Below, piece by piece: positions 26,243 to 35,981 of a DNA stretch of 64,000 bases (its first letter is position 1; each line of letters starts with the position of its first letter). A model generated the notes under the pieces. The model did no database searches. It was not told the origin of the DNA and saw only the letters and a program-made list of their open reading frames with translations. The position numbers and the translations under genes were made by a program. The DNA comes from Parvularcula marina (GTDB lineage Bacteria > Pseudomonadota > Alphaproteobacteria > Caulobacterales > Parvularculaceae): contig NZ_QUQO01000001.1 in NCBI RefSeq assembly GCF_003399445.1, positions 2,353,001 to 2,417,000 of the forward strand, read 5' to 3'.

Positions 26243-26917
26243 TCATTCCACCTGTTCGAAATCTGAGAAGGTCGCGGTGAATTCTGTATCGACCGCGCGG
26301 AAGAACTGCTCGCCCTTCTGACGGGAATAGAGCTTGCGCAGGACGGCGGGGCCGTTCTCGCCAAGGCGTTCGAATTCCTGCACGACTTCGAATTCTTCCA
26401 TCTTGGCCGCCGGATTGGGTTTGAAAGGTTTGAGGCCCTTCACCTCATAGCGGGCGAGCCGCTGGTCGTCCTTTGCGACATAAAGACGAGCACGGACGAC
26501 GTCTTCCGCTGTGCCGGTCACGTCGTCTTCATCAACCTGAGAAGGGATGAAGCGGTAGATATATTGATCATCGGTTTCATTGACGAGGGTGATGTCGTCA
26601 AGATACTCCCGGAAGTCCGCATAAAGAAGACCGCCGGGTTCGGATTCGGATTTCTTGATATTGCCCAGCTTCTTTTTCGCTTCGCGGGGCAAGGCGTCGG
26701 GATTGCCGTCCAGCGTCGACCAGCGATCGCGGCCCGCGTCATAGCGAACGGTGATGGGCGCTTCGCCTGGCCATTCGAACTTCATCGTGTAGGAATAGCG
26801 CAGGCCCGCTTCGGCCTCGGCTTCGGAGAGGGCCGCATCGATCGGCTGCTTGTCGCCGGCATAGGACGGCGTGAAGGAGCCGAGCAGGGTCGCGGCGATC
26901 ATCGCTTTGAGGCGCAT
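26243..26917 (-). CDS. Exported protein of unknown function
   Basis: 224 residues with a signal peptide (MRLKAMIAATLLGSFTPSYA-GD). The mature protein is charged and looks like alternating beta strands (YSYTMKFEWPGEAPITVRYD, YIYRFIPSQVDEDD, RLYVAKDDQRLARYEVKGLK), recalling lipoprotein-carrier-like half barrels, but no family motif is clear. ATG 26917 has AAGGGGAA upstream. It lies 23 nt downstream of the serine hydrolase gene. Confidence 0.72.
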   Translation of the reverse strand: MRLKAMIAATLLGSFTPSYAGDKQPIDAALSEAEAEAGLRYSYTMKFEWPGEAPITVRYDAGRDRWSTLDGNPDALPREAKKKLGNIKKSESEPGGLLYADFREYLDDITLVNETDDQYIYRFIPSQVDEDDVTGTAEDVVRARLYVAKDDQRLARYEVKGLKPFKPNPAAKMEEFEVVQEFERLGENGPAVLRKLYSRQKGEQFFRAVDTEFTATFSDFEQVE

Positions 26918-26940
26918 GGGAATTCCCCTTTTTTCCGGCG

Positions 26941-28041
26941 TCAGAGCGCCCGGTAAATCTCGTCCAGAAGATGGGAAGTCCGCTCGCCGCCGACAAGAAC
27001 CCCCAGCATCCGGCTCGGCAGATAGGCAACCGAGAGCCCCGCATCGGGGTCGGCCATGCCGAGCGAGCCGCCAAAGCCGAAATGCCCGACAGCATTGGCG
27101 CTGGGTCCCAGATGCCCACCACGGTTCCGCATCACCCCTGCGCCCCAGGAGAGATCAAAGGGCAGCACCTTGTCCGGCCCGGCGACACGTTCGGCCATCG
27201 CGGCCTCGCGCGCGTCATCGGGCACGAAGGACGCGTCGTTGATCCTGCCTGTTGCGAATGCCTGCAGGATCTCGGCGAGACCACGGGCGGTCGCGTGCAT
27301 GTTCGAGGCGGGGATTTCCGCTGCCATCCAGTCCTCGCGGGAAACCTTGGCGGCTGCTGACCAGGGTTTGAGGAAGGCGGCCTTGGTCGGCTCATCAATC
27401 GTGCCGAGATCGGCGGGGGCGGGCGGTTTCTGCATGAACCCGGCGCGGGCCTGCTCCTCCGGCGTCATACCGCAATAGCAATCGAGTCCCAGCTCGCGGA
27501 GCGCCTCGCCGACCGTCCGGCCGGTCGCGCGCCGATAGGTTTCACCGGCGATATAGCCGACGGTCTGGGGGTGATAGCCATTGGCCGTGCCCGGCGCCCA
27601 CATCGGCTCCATCGCGGCGAGCTTGGCGCAGGTCGCGTCCCAGTCGAGCCAGATCGCGGGGTCTGTTTCATCCGTAAAGCCCGGCAGGCCCGCCTGATGG
27701 CTCATCACTTGCGAGAGCGTCAGCCGGTCTTTGCCTGCCGCGCCGAAATCGGGCCACAGCTCGGCAACCGGCTGGTCGTAATCAAGCTCGCCTTCTGCGA
27801 CGGCCTTCATGACCAGTGCGGCGAGCACCGCCTTGCCGGCTGAATAGATCGAGAGCAGCGGATCGCCGAAGGGCGCGTCTTTCTTGCGATTGGCATATCC
27901 TGCACGGATATCGGCCAGCACTTCGCCATCGGCGATCACCGTAACGCCGCAGCCAAGATCGGTGCCGTCTTCGATGCGCGAGGCGATGAGATCAGCCACG
28001 CCGTTAAAGCGCGGCTGCCAGTCTCCGGTGACAATATCCAT
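26941..28041 (-). CDS. Serine hydrolase of the beta-lactamase / EstB family
   Basis: 366 residues with the penicillin-binding fold signature: SxxK as S67-A-G-K70 (LLSIYSAGKAVLAALVMKA), tyrosine motif in GTANGYHPQTVGYIAGE, and a late glycine-rich FGFGGSLGMADPD in the KTG-equivalent place. Such proteins are usually esterases or D-amino acid peptidases, not lactamases. No signal peptide. It is 3 nt downstream of a small lipoprotein gene. Confidence 0.88.
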   Translation of the reverse strand: MDIVTGDWQPRFNGVADLIASRIEDGTDLGCGVTVIADGEVLADIRAGYANRKKDAPFGDPLLSIYSAGKAVLAALVMKAVAEGELDYDQPVAELWPDFGAAGKDRLTLSQVMSHQAGLPGFTDETDPAIWLDWDATCAKLAAMEPMWAPGTANGYHPQTVGYIAGETYRRATGRTVGEALRELGLDCYCGMTPEEQARAGFMQKPPAPADLGTIDEPTKAAFLKPWSAAAKVSREDWMAAEIPASNMHATARGLAEILQAFATGRINDASFVPDDAREAAMAERVAGPDKVLPFDLSWGAGVMRNRGGHLGPSANAVGHFGFGGSLGMADPDAGLSVAYLPSRMLGVLVGGERTSHLLDEIYRAL

Positions 28042-28044
28042 CGG

Positions 28045-28347
28045 TTAACGGACGAAAAGGCAGGAAACGCCGGCCTGTGCTGCCGCGCGCGCAATGCGGT
28101 CATCATTCACGCGGCCCAGCGCGTCGATCACATTACGCGGCCCTGCATCATCGGTCAGGTCGTCCAGCGTGCGGGCGACATCCCGCAACCGGCCATCATC
28201 AAGGCGTTCATCGAGTTCGTCGGCCACGCAATCGGCCTGCGCGCGACTCATCCCGAGTTCGCGCAGGCGGTCTTCGATCGTCAATTTGGATACGGTCGCG
28301 CAGGCGACGAGGGAGAATGACGCAATCGTCAAAAGAATCCGTCGCAT
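28045..28347 (-). CDS. Small putative lipoprotein
   Basis: 100 residues: lipobox LVAC at residues 13-16 (MRRILLTIASFSLVAC), then a short helical domain with two more cysteines (DCVADELDERLDDGRLRDVA; AGVSCLFVR at the end). Family not recognised. It starts the minus-strand pair with the serine hydrolase and is divergent from the gene at 28423. Confidence 0.72.
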   Translation of the reverse strand: MRRILLTIASFSLVACATVSKLTIEDRLRELGMSRAQADCVADELDERLDDGRLRDVARTLDDLTDDAGPRNVIDALGRVNDDRIARAAAQAGVSCLFVR

Positions 28348-28422
28348 GGGGTCTCCTCATTCTTATTGGAGGCGGTGTAGCCTATTCTGAGCGTACGGGG
28401 AAACAGCCGGGGAGTTCCAAAG

Positions 28423-29091
28423 ATGACCATTTTGCCATGGCTTGCAGGCACGCTGGCGCTGACGGCAGTGAGCGAGGACGTGCCGGTCTTTGAGCTGTTG
28501 CCTGAGGCGCAGCAGACGCGGCTTGCGGCCTGCGGTGTCGATGCGGGCGAGCTCTCGCGGCTTTTGGAGCTGAAGCAGCGGCCCTTCGATCAGGATTTCG
28601 AAGGCGGGTGGCGCGAAATTGCAGGGCGCGATGGCTGCCGTCTGGCTGCAGCGGACGCGATAGAATCCTACATGCTCTTTGCGCGCCCATATGGTCCGGA
28701 ACACACAAAGATCCTGCGCTGGCATGCAGGTCAGATGTATGCATATGAGCAGCGTACGGATAAAGCGATCGCATATTTCAGGGCAACTTACGACGACGTC
28801 GAAAGTGTGGCGTTCCCCGGTCCTGAATGGAACCTCTATGTTGATGCGACGCTGGCCTTCCTGCGCGGCGACTACGACGCGTTGGTCGCCGCGCGGGATG
28901 AATTGGCAGTCCAACCGGTTCCTGAAGAGCGAAAGGAATCCCGCCGCAAGATGCTGGCCGATAATCCGAATATGACGATGCCGGAAGGGTTCATCGACGC
29001 GCCCATGAACCTCAATGTGGTGAAGGGGCTCGTCGACTGTTTCGGCAAGCCCTATTCGCAAGCCTATGGAAGCTGCGAAAAGGACGAATAG
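28423..29091 (+). CDS. Exported helical protein of unknown function
   Basis: 222 residues with a short hydrophobic N-terminus (MTILPWLAGTLALTAVS) that may be a signal peptide. The rest is helical with TPR-like stretches (HAGQMYAYEQRTDKAIAYFRA; LYVDATLAFLRGDYDALVAAR) and four cysteines. The C-terminus (GLVDCFGKPYSQAYGSCE) is distinctive but unknown to me. The stop is 3 nt from that of the convergent AMP nucleosidase. Confidence 0.72.
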   Translation: MTILPWLAGTLALTAVSEDVPVFELLPEAQQTRLAACGVDAGELSRLLELKQRPFDQDFEGGWREIAGRDGCRLAAADAIESYMLFARPYGPEHTKILRWHAGQMYAYEQRTDKAIAYFRATYDDVESVAFPGPEWNLYVDATLAFLRGDYDALVAARDELAVQPVPEERKESRRKMLADNPNMTMPEGFIDAPMNLNVVKGLVDCFGKPYSQAYGSCEKDE

Positions 29092-29094
29092 CCC

Positions 29095-30570
29095 TTACCG
29101 GAAGGGCGGCTCGTCAAAGCTTCTCAGCTTGCGGGAATGCAGAGCGGCGGAGCCGTCGCGGCGGAACATCTCCAGCGCTTCGATCCCGATACGGATGTGC
29201 TCACCGATCGATTTCTCATAGAAGCGGTTGGCCGCACCCGGCAGCTTGATCTCGCCATGCAGCGGCTTGTCCGAGACGCAGAGCAGCGTGCCGTAGGGCA
29301 CGCGGAACCGGTAGCCATTGGCGGCGACCGTCGCACTTTCCATGTCGATCCCGACCGCGCGGGCAAGGTCGAGCACCCGTCCTTCATCCTCAAAACGTAG
29401 CTCCCAGTTCCGGTCGGCATGGGTGACGACCGTGCCGGTCCGCAGGCGGCGCTTGAGATCCGCACCGCTGTCGCCCGTCACGCGGGAGGCCGCTTCAGTC
29501 AGGGTTGTCTGGATCTCGGCAATCGGCGGCACCGGAATGTCGGCGGGCAGAACACTGTCGAGCACCTGATCGCGCCGCAGATAAGCGTGCGCCAGCACAT
29601 AATCGCCAAGGCGCTGGGAGTGCCGCAAGCCACCACAATGGCCGACCATGATCCAGCATTGCGGACGAAGAACCGCGAGATGATCCGTAATCGTCTTGGC
29701 GTTGGAAGGCCCGACCCCGATATTGATCAGGGAAATGCCTTTGCGGTCCTTGGTTTTCAGATGATAGGCCGGCATCTGAAAACGGCGCCATTCCCCGCCC
29801 TGCAGCGCGGCGATGGTTTCAGGCTTGTTGTCAGTGGCCATGATGCCGCCCGGCGCGACGAAGGATTCATACTCCTTGCCTTCGGCGACCTTGCCCAGCG
29901 CAATCTCCACAAACGCATCCATATAGCGGTGATAGTTCGTGAACAGAATGAAGTCCTGGAAGTCCGCCGCTTCGGTGCCGGTATAGTGCTTCAGCCGCTG
30001 TAGCGAGTAATCCGTCCGCAAGGCCGTAAACAGGCTGAGCGGTTTGAGGCCGCGATGCTTGCCGGAAAGGGATTTCGCCGTCGAATGCTTGCCGTCGGCG
30101 ATATCATCATCGAGTTCGGCGAGGTCCGGCGTCGGGAAGACCGTTGCCAGCTCCGCAGGCGGAATTTTTTCTGAATCGATCTCGACCTGACCGCCCAGCA
30201 CGTAAGGATAGGGGATCTCCTCGCCGGACGGGCCGACCGACAGGGCGACCTCATAGCGTTTGGTGATCAGCTCGAGCTGAGCTTTGAGGTAATCCGCGTA
30301 GAGGGCCGGGCGCGTAATCGCACTCTGATAGATGCCGGGCGAGGCCATCTTGCCGAAAGCGGCGGAGATCGGCGGCACGGGCCCTTCGGGCAGATATTCG
30401 ATCCGCAGGGCCGGATAGCACCATGAGGCGCGATCGTCGGGGAACGTGCCGTTCCGGACATAGGCTTCGAATGCGGATTTCAGTGCCCCGCAATTGCGCT
30501 CGAACATCTCCTGAAGAAGCTCGATCGCCTTGTCAGGGGTTGCTGCGGGCTGCCAGCCGATCTCTTTCAT
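29095..30570 (-). CDS. amn: AMP nucleosidase
   Basis: 491 residues, the usual length for Amn, which hydrolyses AMP to adenine and ribose 5-phosphate. N-terminal domain (~1-230) with WCYPALRIEY and ITRPALYADYLKAQLELI; C-terminal nucleoside-phosphorylase-like domain with SLINIGVGPSNAKTITDHLA, WIMVGHCGGLRHSQRLGDYV, GIDMESATVAANGYRFRVPY and LLCVSDKPLHGEIK. Preceded by a 72-residue gene ending 3 nt upstream, so the two form an operon. Confidence 0.94.
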   Translation of the reverse strand: MKEIGWQPAATPDKAIELLQEMFERNCGALKSAFEAYVRNGTFPDDRASWCYPALRIEYLPEGPVPPISAAFGKMASPGIYQSAITRPALYADYLKAQLELITKRYEVALSVGPSGEEIPYPYVLGGQVEIDSEKIPPAELATVFPTPDLAELDDDIADGKHSTAKSLSGKHRGLKPLSLFTALRTDYSLQRLKHYTGTEAADFQDFILFTNYHRYMDAFVEIALGKVAEGKEYESFVAPGGIMATDNKPETIAALQGGEWRRFQMPAYHLKTKDRKGISLINIGVGPSNAKTITDHLAVLRPQCWIMVGHCGGLRHSQRLGDYVLAHAYLRRDQVLDSVLPADIPVPPIAEIQTTLTEAASRVTGDSGADLKRRLRTGTVVTHADRNWELRFEDEGRVLDLARAVGIDMESATVAANGYRFRVPYGTLLCVSDKPLHGEIKLPGAANRFYEKSIGEHIRIGIEALEMFRRDGSAALHSRKLRSFDEPPFR

Positions 30571-30573
30571 GCC

Positions 30574-30792
30574 TTATTCGGCTTCCTTGTGGCGGAAGGT
30601 CACGGCGAATAGCGTTTCGCCTTCGAAAAGATCTTCAGGCGCGCCGTGACCCTCGATCATCTGGAACTGCCGCGGGGTGATCGACCCCTCCATGACATAC
30701 CCTTTCTCGGCCATTTTGCCGCGATGGAACTCGAGAGCGGCGGCCGAGAATTCACGGGCCAGAATGGTGATACGGGCAGGGGACTGCGACAT
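30574..30792 (-). CDS. 72-residue protein linked to AMP nucleosidase
   Basis: MSQSPARITILAREFSAAAL... with a GHGAPEDLFEGETLFAVTFRHKEAE-type end (residues ~48-72). Charged, single domain, no membrane segment. I do not recognise the family, but tight linkage to amn and normal codon use support a real gene. Possibly a regulator or partner of AMP nucleosidase. Confidence 0.7.
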   Translation of the reverse strand: MSQSPARITILAREFSAAALEFHRGKMAEKGYVMEGSITPRQFQMIEGHGAPEDLFEGETLFAVTFRHKEAE

Positions 30793-30952
30793 GGTGACGT
30801 CTCTCCGGTGTAAAGTTTTGATCTATGCCCCTGCAAAAGCAGGTTCGCCGAACCTTTTCAATCGGCGTGACCTGTTCGGCAAAAATTGACGCTTTTGCGC
30901 GACCATATGGAAATCGTGCATAATGCGCGGGGGAACCATTGGTTAGTAGTTG

Positions 30953-31948
30953 ATGGGACGAGAGAAAATCCTGATTACCGGCGGCGCGGGCTATATTGGC
31001 AGCCATGTCGCCTGGGCGGCCGCGGATGCAGGGCATGAGATCATCGTGCTTGATGATCTCTCGACCGGCTGCCGGGATAATGTCCCGCCGACGGCCGAGT
31101 TCATCAAAGGCAATGTCGGGGATTCGGCGCAGCTCGGGAAAATCCTCTCAGATCCATCGATCACCGCCGTCATGCATTTTGCCGGCAAGGTTGTGGTCCC
31201 TGAATCGATTGCCGATCCGATCACCTATTACCGCGAGAACACCTCCGCGACGCTGGCGCTTCTCGCCGGAATGGTGGAGGCGGGAACAAAGACGCTGCTC
31301 TTCTCTTCGACGGCGGCAGTTTATCAGCCCCAGGACGGTATGCTGCGCCTGCCCGAAGATGCGCCCAAGGCGCCGCTTTCGCCTTACGGCCAGTCAAAGC
31401 TGATGAGTGAGGCGATGATCGCCGATATCTGCAATGCGCATGGTCTTGGGGCCATGGTGCTGCGCTATTTCAATGTCGCGGGCGCGGACCCTGATGGTCG
31501 GACGGGCCAGTCGGGCCCCTCCAGCACTCATCTGTTGCGGGTTGCGACCCAGACCGCGCTAGGGCTGCGTGAGCGGCTGACGGTTTTCGGCGATGATTAT
31601 CCGACCCCGGACGGTACATGCCAGCGGGACTTTATCCATGTCACCGACCTTGCGACCGCGCATATGCTGGCGCTTGATCACGCCAAGCGAGTCGGCGGCC
31701 GGTCGGTGATGAATTGCGGCTATGGCCGCGGCACCTCCGTGCGCGAAATGATCCGCGCGGTGGAGGGGGTGACGGGCGAGCCTCTGCCGATCGAGATCGG
31801 CGAGCGCCGCCCCGGCGATGCGCCCGTCATGGTCGCCGATCCACGCCGTATTTTCGACACGCTTGACTGGCAGCCCAGCCATGACAACCTCGACGAAATG
31901 GCGAGGACAGCGATTTCATGGGAAAAACGGCAGATCGGCGCAAAGTGA
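30953..31948 (+). CDS. galE: UDP-glucose 4-epimerase
   Basis: 331 residues from ATG 30953 (the TTG just before it at 30950 is not needed). Rossmann NAD motif ITGGAGYIGSHVAWAA (~8-23), LDDLSTGCRDNVP, the SDR catalytic pair in SPYGQSKLMSEAM (Tyr, Lys), FNVAGADPDGRTGQS and DGTCQRDFIHVTDLA. It interconverts UDP-glucose and UDP-galactose for surface polysaccharide. It overlaps the downstream secreted protein gene by 31 nt, implying joint expression. Confidence 0.93.
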   Translation: MGREKILITGGAGYIGSHVAWAAADAGHEIIVLDDLSTGCRDNVPPTAEFIKGNVGDSAQLGKILSDPSITAVMHFAGKVVVPESIADPITYYRENTSATLALLAGMVEAGTKTLLFSSTAAVYQPQDGMLRLPEDAPKAPLSPYGQSKLMSEAMIADICNAHGLGAMVLRYFNVAGADPDGRTGQSGPSSTHLLRVATQTALGLRERLTVFGDDYPTPDGTCQRDFIHVTDLATAHMLALDHAKRVGGRSVMNCGYGRGTSVREMIRAVEGVTGEPLPIEIGERRPGDAPVMVADPRRIFDTLDWQPSHDNLDEMARTAISWEKRQIGAK

Positions 31949-34746
31949 GGCGGGCTTTCGGGGCCTTCACCCTCCTATCTTGCCTCTTTTTCACGTCCTC
32001 CGCAGCGATGGCGCTCGAGATCATCGAAGTCACGCCGGGCGAGGGGCTAGCCGCTGCTATCCGATCCTCTGCGGCGGGCGATGAGCTGCACCTTGCTGAG
32101 GGGCGCTATACCGCCCGTGACATCCGCATCCCGCATGATTTGACCATCATTGGTGAAGGCGAGGTGATCCTCTCTTCGCCCCAGCCGGTCGCCAAGGGGC
32201 TGCTCGTGTCGCTCACCGGCGTTGACCTCACTGTCCGGGGGCTGAGGTTCGAAGGCGCAGTCTCGCCCGACAAGAATGGCGCGGGCATCCGCTTTGAGGG
32301 CAGCGATCTGGTGATCGAGGATTGCGTCTTTCTTGAAAATGAAGACGGCATCCTTGCGACGGGCGATCATGACGGATCGATCCGTATCCGGCGCTCTTCC
32401 TTTATCCGCAATGGCCATGGTGATGGTTTCTCGCACGGTGTCTATCAGTCGAACGGTGCCGTCTTTGAAGTGACCCAGAGCCGCTTCTCCGGCACGAAGG
32501 TCGGCCATCACCTCAAGATCCTTGCCGGTGACATCACCGTGACGGGGAACAGCTTTGATGATGGCGAGGGGCGGACATCCTATGTCCTCGATGTGCCTGC
32601 GGCGGGCAAGACGGTCTTTAGCGGCAATTCCATCCTGCGGCGGCGCTCGGCGGACCAGAACACGCTGGTCAATTTCTCCACCCGGCGCGGCGATCATGGC
32701 GGCTCGATGGAGATCTCTGGAAATTCAATCGTCAGTGAGAAGACCAATCTGCGTATCCTGCGCAACCCTGAGAAACTGCCCGCCACGATCAATGGCAATG
32801 CCGTCTCGAAAGTTCGCCGGATCGGTGAGAATGAGGGCGAGGAGGGCAGCTTCCACCTCCAGCCTGCGCCTGAATATGACATGTCCTTCCGCCTGCGCCG
32901 CACCGACCGCGAGGGCGGGTTCGTCACTTTCGGCGAGGCCTTCGAGAAGGGCGCGGTTCCGGCGGGCGCAGGGCTGATGCTTGAGACAGGGGGCGACGCG
33001 CTGCCCCTCCAGATGGATGTGAAAGCGACCCATGATGACGGCAGTGTCCGCCACGCGGTCCTGACGCTTGGCGTGCCCGCGGGACGCGGCGCGGTAGAAG
33101 GGCAGTACAGAGCCGGCAAGGCCGAGGCGGCAGCGCCGCTCGGCTGGGATGCGAGCCTGTTTGACGGGCTCACCCTGCGGCTTGATGGCCAGCTTGGCGG
33201 CAAAGTCACGACGGCAACGCTCGACATCAATGACACGCTTACCGGCGGGGAAGCATGGCTTACGGGTCCGCTGGCGGTTGAGAAGACTGCCGCAGCGCCA
33301 CTCGGCCCGCTCCTCATCGTGCGGCTTGATGGCCGTCAGTATCAGGACGGCACGGCGCGCCTCCGGCTCACTTTCGAGAACCACAAGACCTTCAGCCCCC
33401 TGCCGCGCGATCTTGCCTATAAGGTGACCCTCGCGCGCGGGGATGAGACCCTCAGCGTCACGGATGTGCCGCTGCATTACCGGCATTCGGGCTGGACCAT
33501 GCTGGCGCCCCTCGGCGCAGAGCCAGCGGGAGAAGTGATCCCGTCGCTGACGCGGCTCACCCGTTCAGGCGCGGTGCCGCCTTATACGGATGATGTGACC
33601 CCGCAGGTGCGGGAGGACGAGATCGGCCCACCGCCTTATCTGCCCGGCACGCATGGCGCCCTGACGCCTTACATGCCCTCGACCGGCGGGCGGCTCGATA
33701 TCGGCCCGATGACCCATTGGGCGGCGGCTTGGGCAATCGCGGGGGAGAGTGAAGCGCGGGAAGAAATGCTCCGTACCGCCGATATCGGCCTGACGATCCC
33801 GTGGCATTTCGAAGAGGACAAGACCGGCCTGCCGATCCGCCTCGATCAGCGTCCCCGTTTCTGGGCGGAGGAACGCGGCGCGGGCAAGGGCCGGGACCAG
33901 TTCCCCGAAGGGCTGATGGAAGAAGACCGCCCCGGCGGCTGGGTGCCGGACACCGCGCACAAGCCGGAGCTGGCCTATCCCGCCTACCTTGCGACCGGCG
34001 AGGCGCTCTATGCGCGCGCGCTCAGCCATGAGGCGGCATTCGGCATCAACGCGATCTGGCCAAAAAAACGCGAGCCTGGCCCGCTGGTCGTCAATGCGCT
34101 TCAGATCCGCACCGGCGCATGGAGCCTGCGCTCAATTGCCAATGCGGCATGGCTCCTGCCCGATGATGATCCGCTGAAGGAATATTTCATTGCCCTTCGC
34201 GATGAGAACCTTGCCTATCTGAACCAGCGCTATGTCACCGGCGGGACTATGGATGCGGCGGGCGAGACCGAAGGCTGGTTTGACAATTATGCGCGCGGCG
34301 GCCCTGGTTCCTATGCGGCATGGCAGAGCGATTTTCTCGCCATCATCATCGCCCATGAGGCAATCCGGGAGACACCAAACGCGCGTGAGGTGCTCGACTG
34401 GCTGGCGGGCTACATTACAGGCCGAGTGCTGAATATCGACGATGTGACGATTTATGCCGGCGCCCGCATGATGATGCTGGATGATGACGGGCGCTATGTC
34501 TCAAGCTGGGCGGAGGCCGAGCGCCTGACGCGGCGCGACTATCCTGACCAGACGCCCTATATGGCGGATGCCAAGGGCTATTACTCAATCCTGCGCGCAG
34601 CGCTGGCGACGATTTACACTGCGACCGGCAACCCGGATGCGGCCCGCGCGCTGGAGAAACTCCGCCGCGTCGACCGGGCAGAGGAGCTCTTCCTTGAGCG
34701 GAACAAGGGCGGACGCATCTGGGCGTCCCAGTTCAATTTCGACTAA
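31918..34746 (+). CDS. Secreted multi-domain protein: beta-helix, beta-rich domain, toroid-like C-terminus
   Basis: 942 residues with a signal peptide ([22 protein letters not shown]). Residues ~40-300 read as a right-handed parallel beta-helix ([67 protein letters not shown]). Residues ~320-420 resemble the RIFT-barrel domain of YetA/PL26-like rhamnogalacturonan lyases ([31 protein letters not shown]). Residues ~560-940 are helical with Trp/Tyr/His-rich patches ([30 protein letters not shown]) like alpha/alpha toroid lyases. Domain names are inferences from pattern. Coupling with galE suggests processing of an exported polysaccharide. The stop overlaps the convergent methyltransferase stop by 4 nt. 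Confidence 0.8.
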   Translation: MGKTADRRKVRRAFGAFTLLSCLFFTSSAAMALEIIEVTPGEGLAAAIRSSAAGDELHLAEGRYTARDIRIPHDLTIIGEGEVILSSPQPVAKGLLVSLTGVDLTVRGLRFEGAVSPDKNGAGIRFEGSDLVIEDCVFLENEDGILATGDHDGSIRIRRSSFIRNGHGDGFSHGVYQSNGAVFEVTQSRFSGTKVGHHLKILAGDITVTGNSFDDGEGRTSYVLDVPAAGKTVFSGNSILRRRSADQNTLVNFSTRRGDHGGSMEISGNSIVSEKTNLRILRNPEKLPATINGNAVSKVRRIGENEGEEGSFHLQPAPEYDMSFRLRRTDREGGFVTFGEAFEKGAVPAGAGLMLETGGDALPLQMDVKATHDDGSVRHAVLTLGVPAGRGAVEGQYRAGKAEAAAPLGWDASLFDGLTLRLDGQLGGKVTTATLDINDTLTGGEAWLTGPLAVEKTAAAPLGPLLIVRLDGRQYQDGTARLRLTFENHKTFSPLPRDLAYKVTLARGDETLSVTDVPLHYRHSGWTMLAPLGAEPAGEVIPSLTRLTRSGAVPPYTDDVTPQVREDEIGPPPYLPGTHGALTPYMPSTGGRLDIGPMTHWAAAWAIAGESEAREEMLRTADIGLTIPWHFEEDKTGLPIRLDQRPRFWAEERGAGKGRDQFPEGLMEEDRPGGWVPDTAHKPELAYPAYLATGEALYARALSHEAAFGINAIWPKKREPGPLVVNALQIRTGAWSLRSIANAAWLLPDDDPLKEYFIALRDENLAYLNQRYVTGGTMDAAGETEGWFDNYARGGPGSYAAWQSDFLAIIIAHEAIRETPNAREVLDWLAGYITGRVLNIDDVTIYAGARMMMLDDDGRYVSSWAEAERLTRRDYPDQTPYMADAKGYYSILRAALATIYTATGNPDAARALEKLRRVDRAEELFLERNKGGRIWASQFNFD

Positions 34747-35804
34747 TTGGCGAGGATCAGCGGCTCGAGCCCTGAGAGACGCATCGCGGGCTTCACCTCC
34801 GGCAACGCACGGGGCGTGACGCCCTCAACCGCCTTGGCAAAGGCGGCAATGTGATCGGGCGTCGTCCCGCAGCAGCCGCCGATCATGTTCAATAATCCGG
34901 CCTCGGCCCATTCTTTGATATGGCTCGCCATGCTTTCGGGCGTCTCATCATATTCGCCAAAGGCATTGGGCAGGCCCGCATTGGGATAGGCCGAGACATA
35001 GCATTCCGAAATGCGGCTGAACTCGGCGACATGCGGGCGCATCAGATCGGGCCCGAGCGAGCAATTGACCCCGACCGAGAAGGGGCTCGCATGGCGCACC
35101 GAATTATAGAACGCCTCGACCGTCTGGCCTGACAGGGTGCGGCCCGACTGGTCCGGGATCATGACGGAGATCATCACCGGCACCCGCAGGCCCTTTTCGT
35201 CGAACAGCTCTTCAATGGCAAAGATCGCGGCACGGACATTCAGCGTATCGGTGATCGTCTCGATCAGGAGCATGTCGGCGCCCCCTTCGATCAGCCCGTC
35301 GGCGGCCTCATAATAGGCATCGCGTAGCTCCTCGAAGGTGACATTGCGCGCGCCGGGATCATTCACATCAGGGCTGATCGAGGCCGCGCGATTGGTTGGC
35401 CCGATCGCGCCGGCAACAAAGCGCGGGCGCTCCGGGGTCGAAAGCCGGTCCGCTTCATAGCGGGCAAGGCGCGCGCCCTCGACATTCAGCTCGCGGGCGA
35501 TCTCCTCCATGCCGTAATCGGCCTGCGCGATGGTTGTCGCGCTGAACGTATTGGTCTCGATAATGTCGGCCCCGGCCTCGAGATATTCGCGGTGCATAGT
35601 CGCGATGATCTCCGGCTGGGTGAGGTTGAGGAGGTCATTGTTCCCCGCCACGTCCTTGGGCCAGTCATGGAAGCGCTTGCCGCGATAGGCTGCCTCATCG
35701 GGCTTCTGGCGCTGGATCATGGTCCCGGCCGCCCCGTCGAGCACGAGAATGCGCTCCTTGAAGGCTTGAGCGAGCTGGTCCTGGCGTTGGGCGTGCGTGG
35801 TCAT
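34743..35804 (-). CDS. Homocysteine S-methyltransferase (MetH N-terminal domain, stand-alone)
   Basis: 353 residues equal to the homocysteine-binding domain of cobalamin-dependent methionine synthase: [10 protein letters not shown] (~21-30), [37 protein letters not shown], and zinc ligands in [12 protein letters not shown] and [12 protein letters not shown]. In many alphaproteobacteria MetH is split and this part is a separate gene next to metF or metH2; neither is adjacent here. A betaine- or S-methylmethionine-type role is the alternative. A 26-bp palindrome sits 25 nt upstream. Confidence 0.88.
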   Translation of the reverse strand: MTTHAQRQDQLAQAFKERILVLDGAAGTMIQRQKPDEAAYRGKRFHDWPKDVAGNNDLLNLTQPEIIATMHREYLEAGADIIETNTFSATTIAQADYGMEEIARELNVEGARLARYEADRLSTPERPRFVAGAIGPTNRAASISPDVNDPGARNVTFEELRDAYYEAADGLIEGGADMLLIETITDTLNVRAAIFAIEELFDEKGLRVPVMISVMIPDQSGRTLSGQTVEAFYNSVRHASPFSVGVNCSLGPDLMRPHVAEFSRISECYVSAYPNAGLPNAFGEYDETPESMASHIKEWAEAGLLNMIGGCCGTTPDHIAAFAKAVEGVTPRALPEVKPAMRLSGLEPLILAN

Positions 35805-35828
35805 GGCGATATCCGGTGGCTACACAAA

Positions 35829-35854
35829 ATCATATAAAGAAATCTTTATATGAT
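35829..35854. promoter_or_regulatory. 26-bp palindromic operator upstream of the homocysteine methyltransferase
   Basis: ATCATATAAAGA-AA-TCTTTATATGAT: perfect 12-bp arms around AA, 25 nt upstream of the methyltransferase start. It resembles what I recall of the ATATAAAG-type sites of SahR/ArsR-family regulators of methionine-cycle genes in alphaproteobacteria. That identity is inference; the symmetry is plain in the sequence. Confidence 0.65.
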
Positions 35855-35919
35855 GACAATCGGGGGGAACGAATCCATTTCCCACGCGGTTTTTCTCCTG
35901 GGGAGTGAGGATACGGATT

Positions 35920-35937
35920 GACCGGCGTGTGCCGGTC
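35920..35937 (+). other. Hairpin in the sodB leader
   Basis: GACCGGC-GTGT-GCCGGTC, a perfect 7-bp stem 45 nt before the sodB start. No T-run follows. It could affect message stability. Confidence 0.4.
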
Positions 35938-35981
35938 CTTACGTTCCGCCCGGACAACACCAACCCAAGTGGAGAACGATT

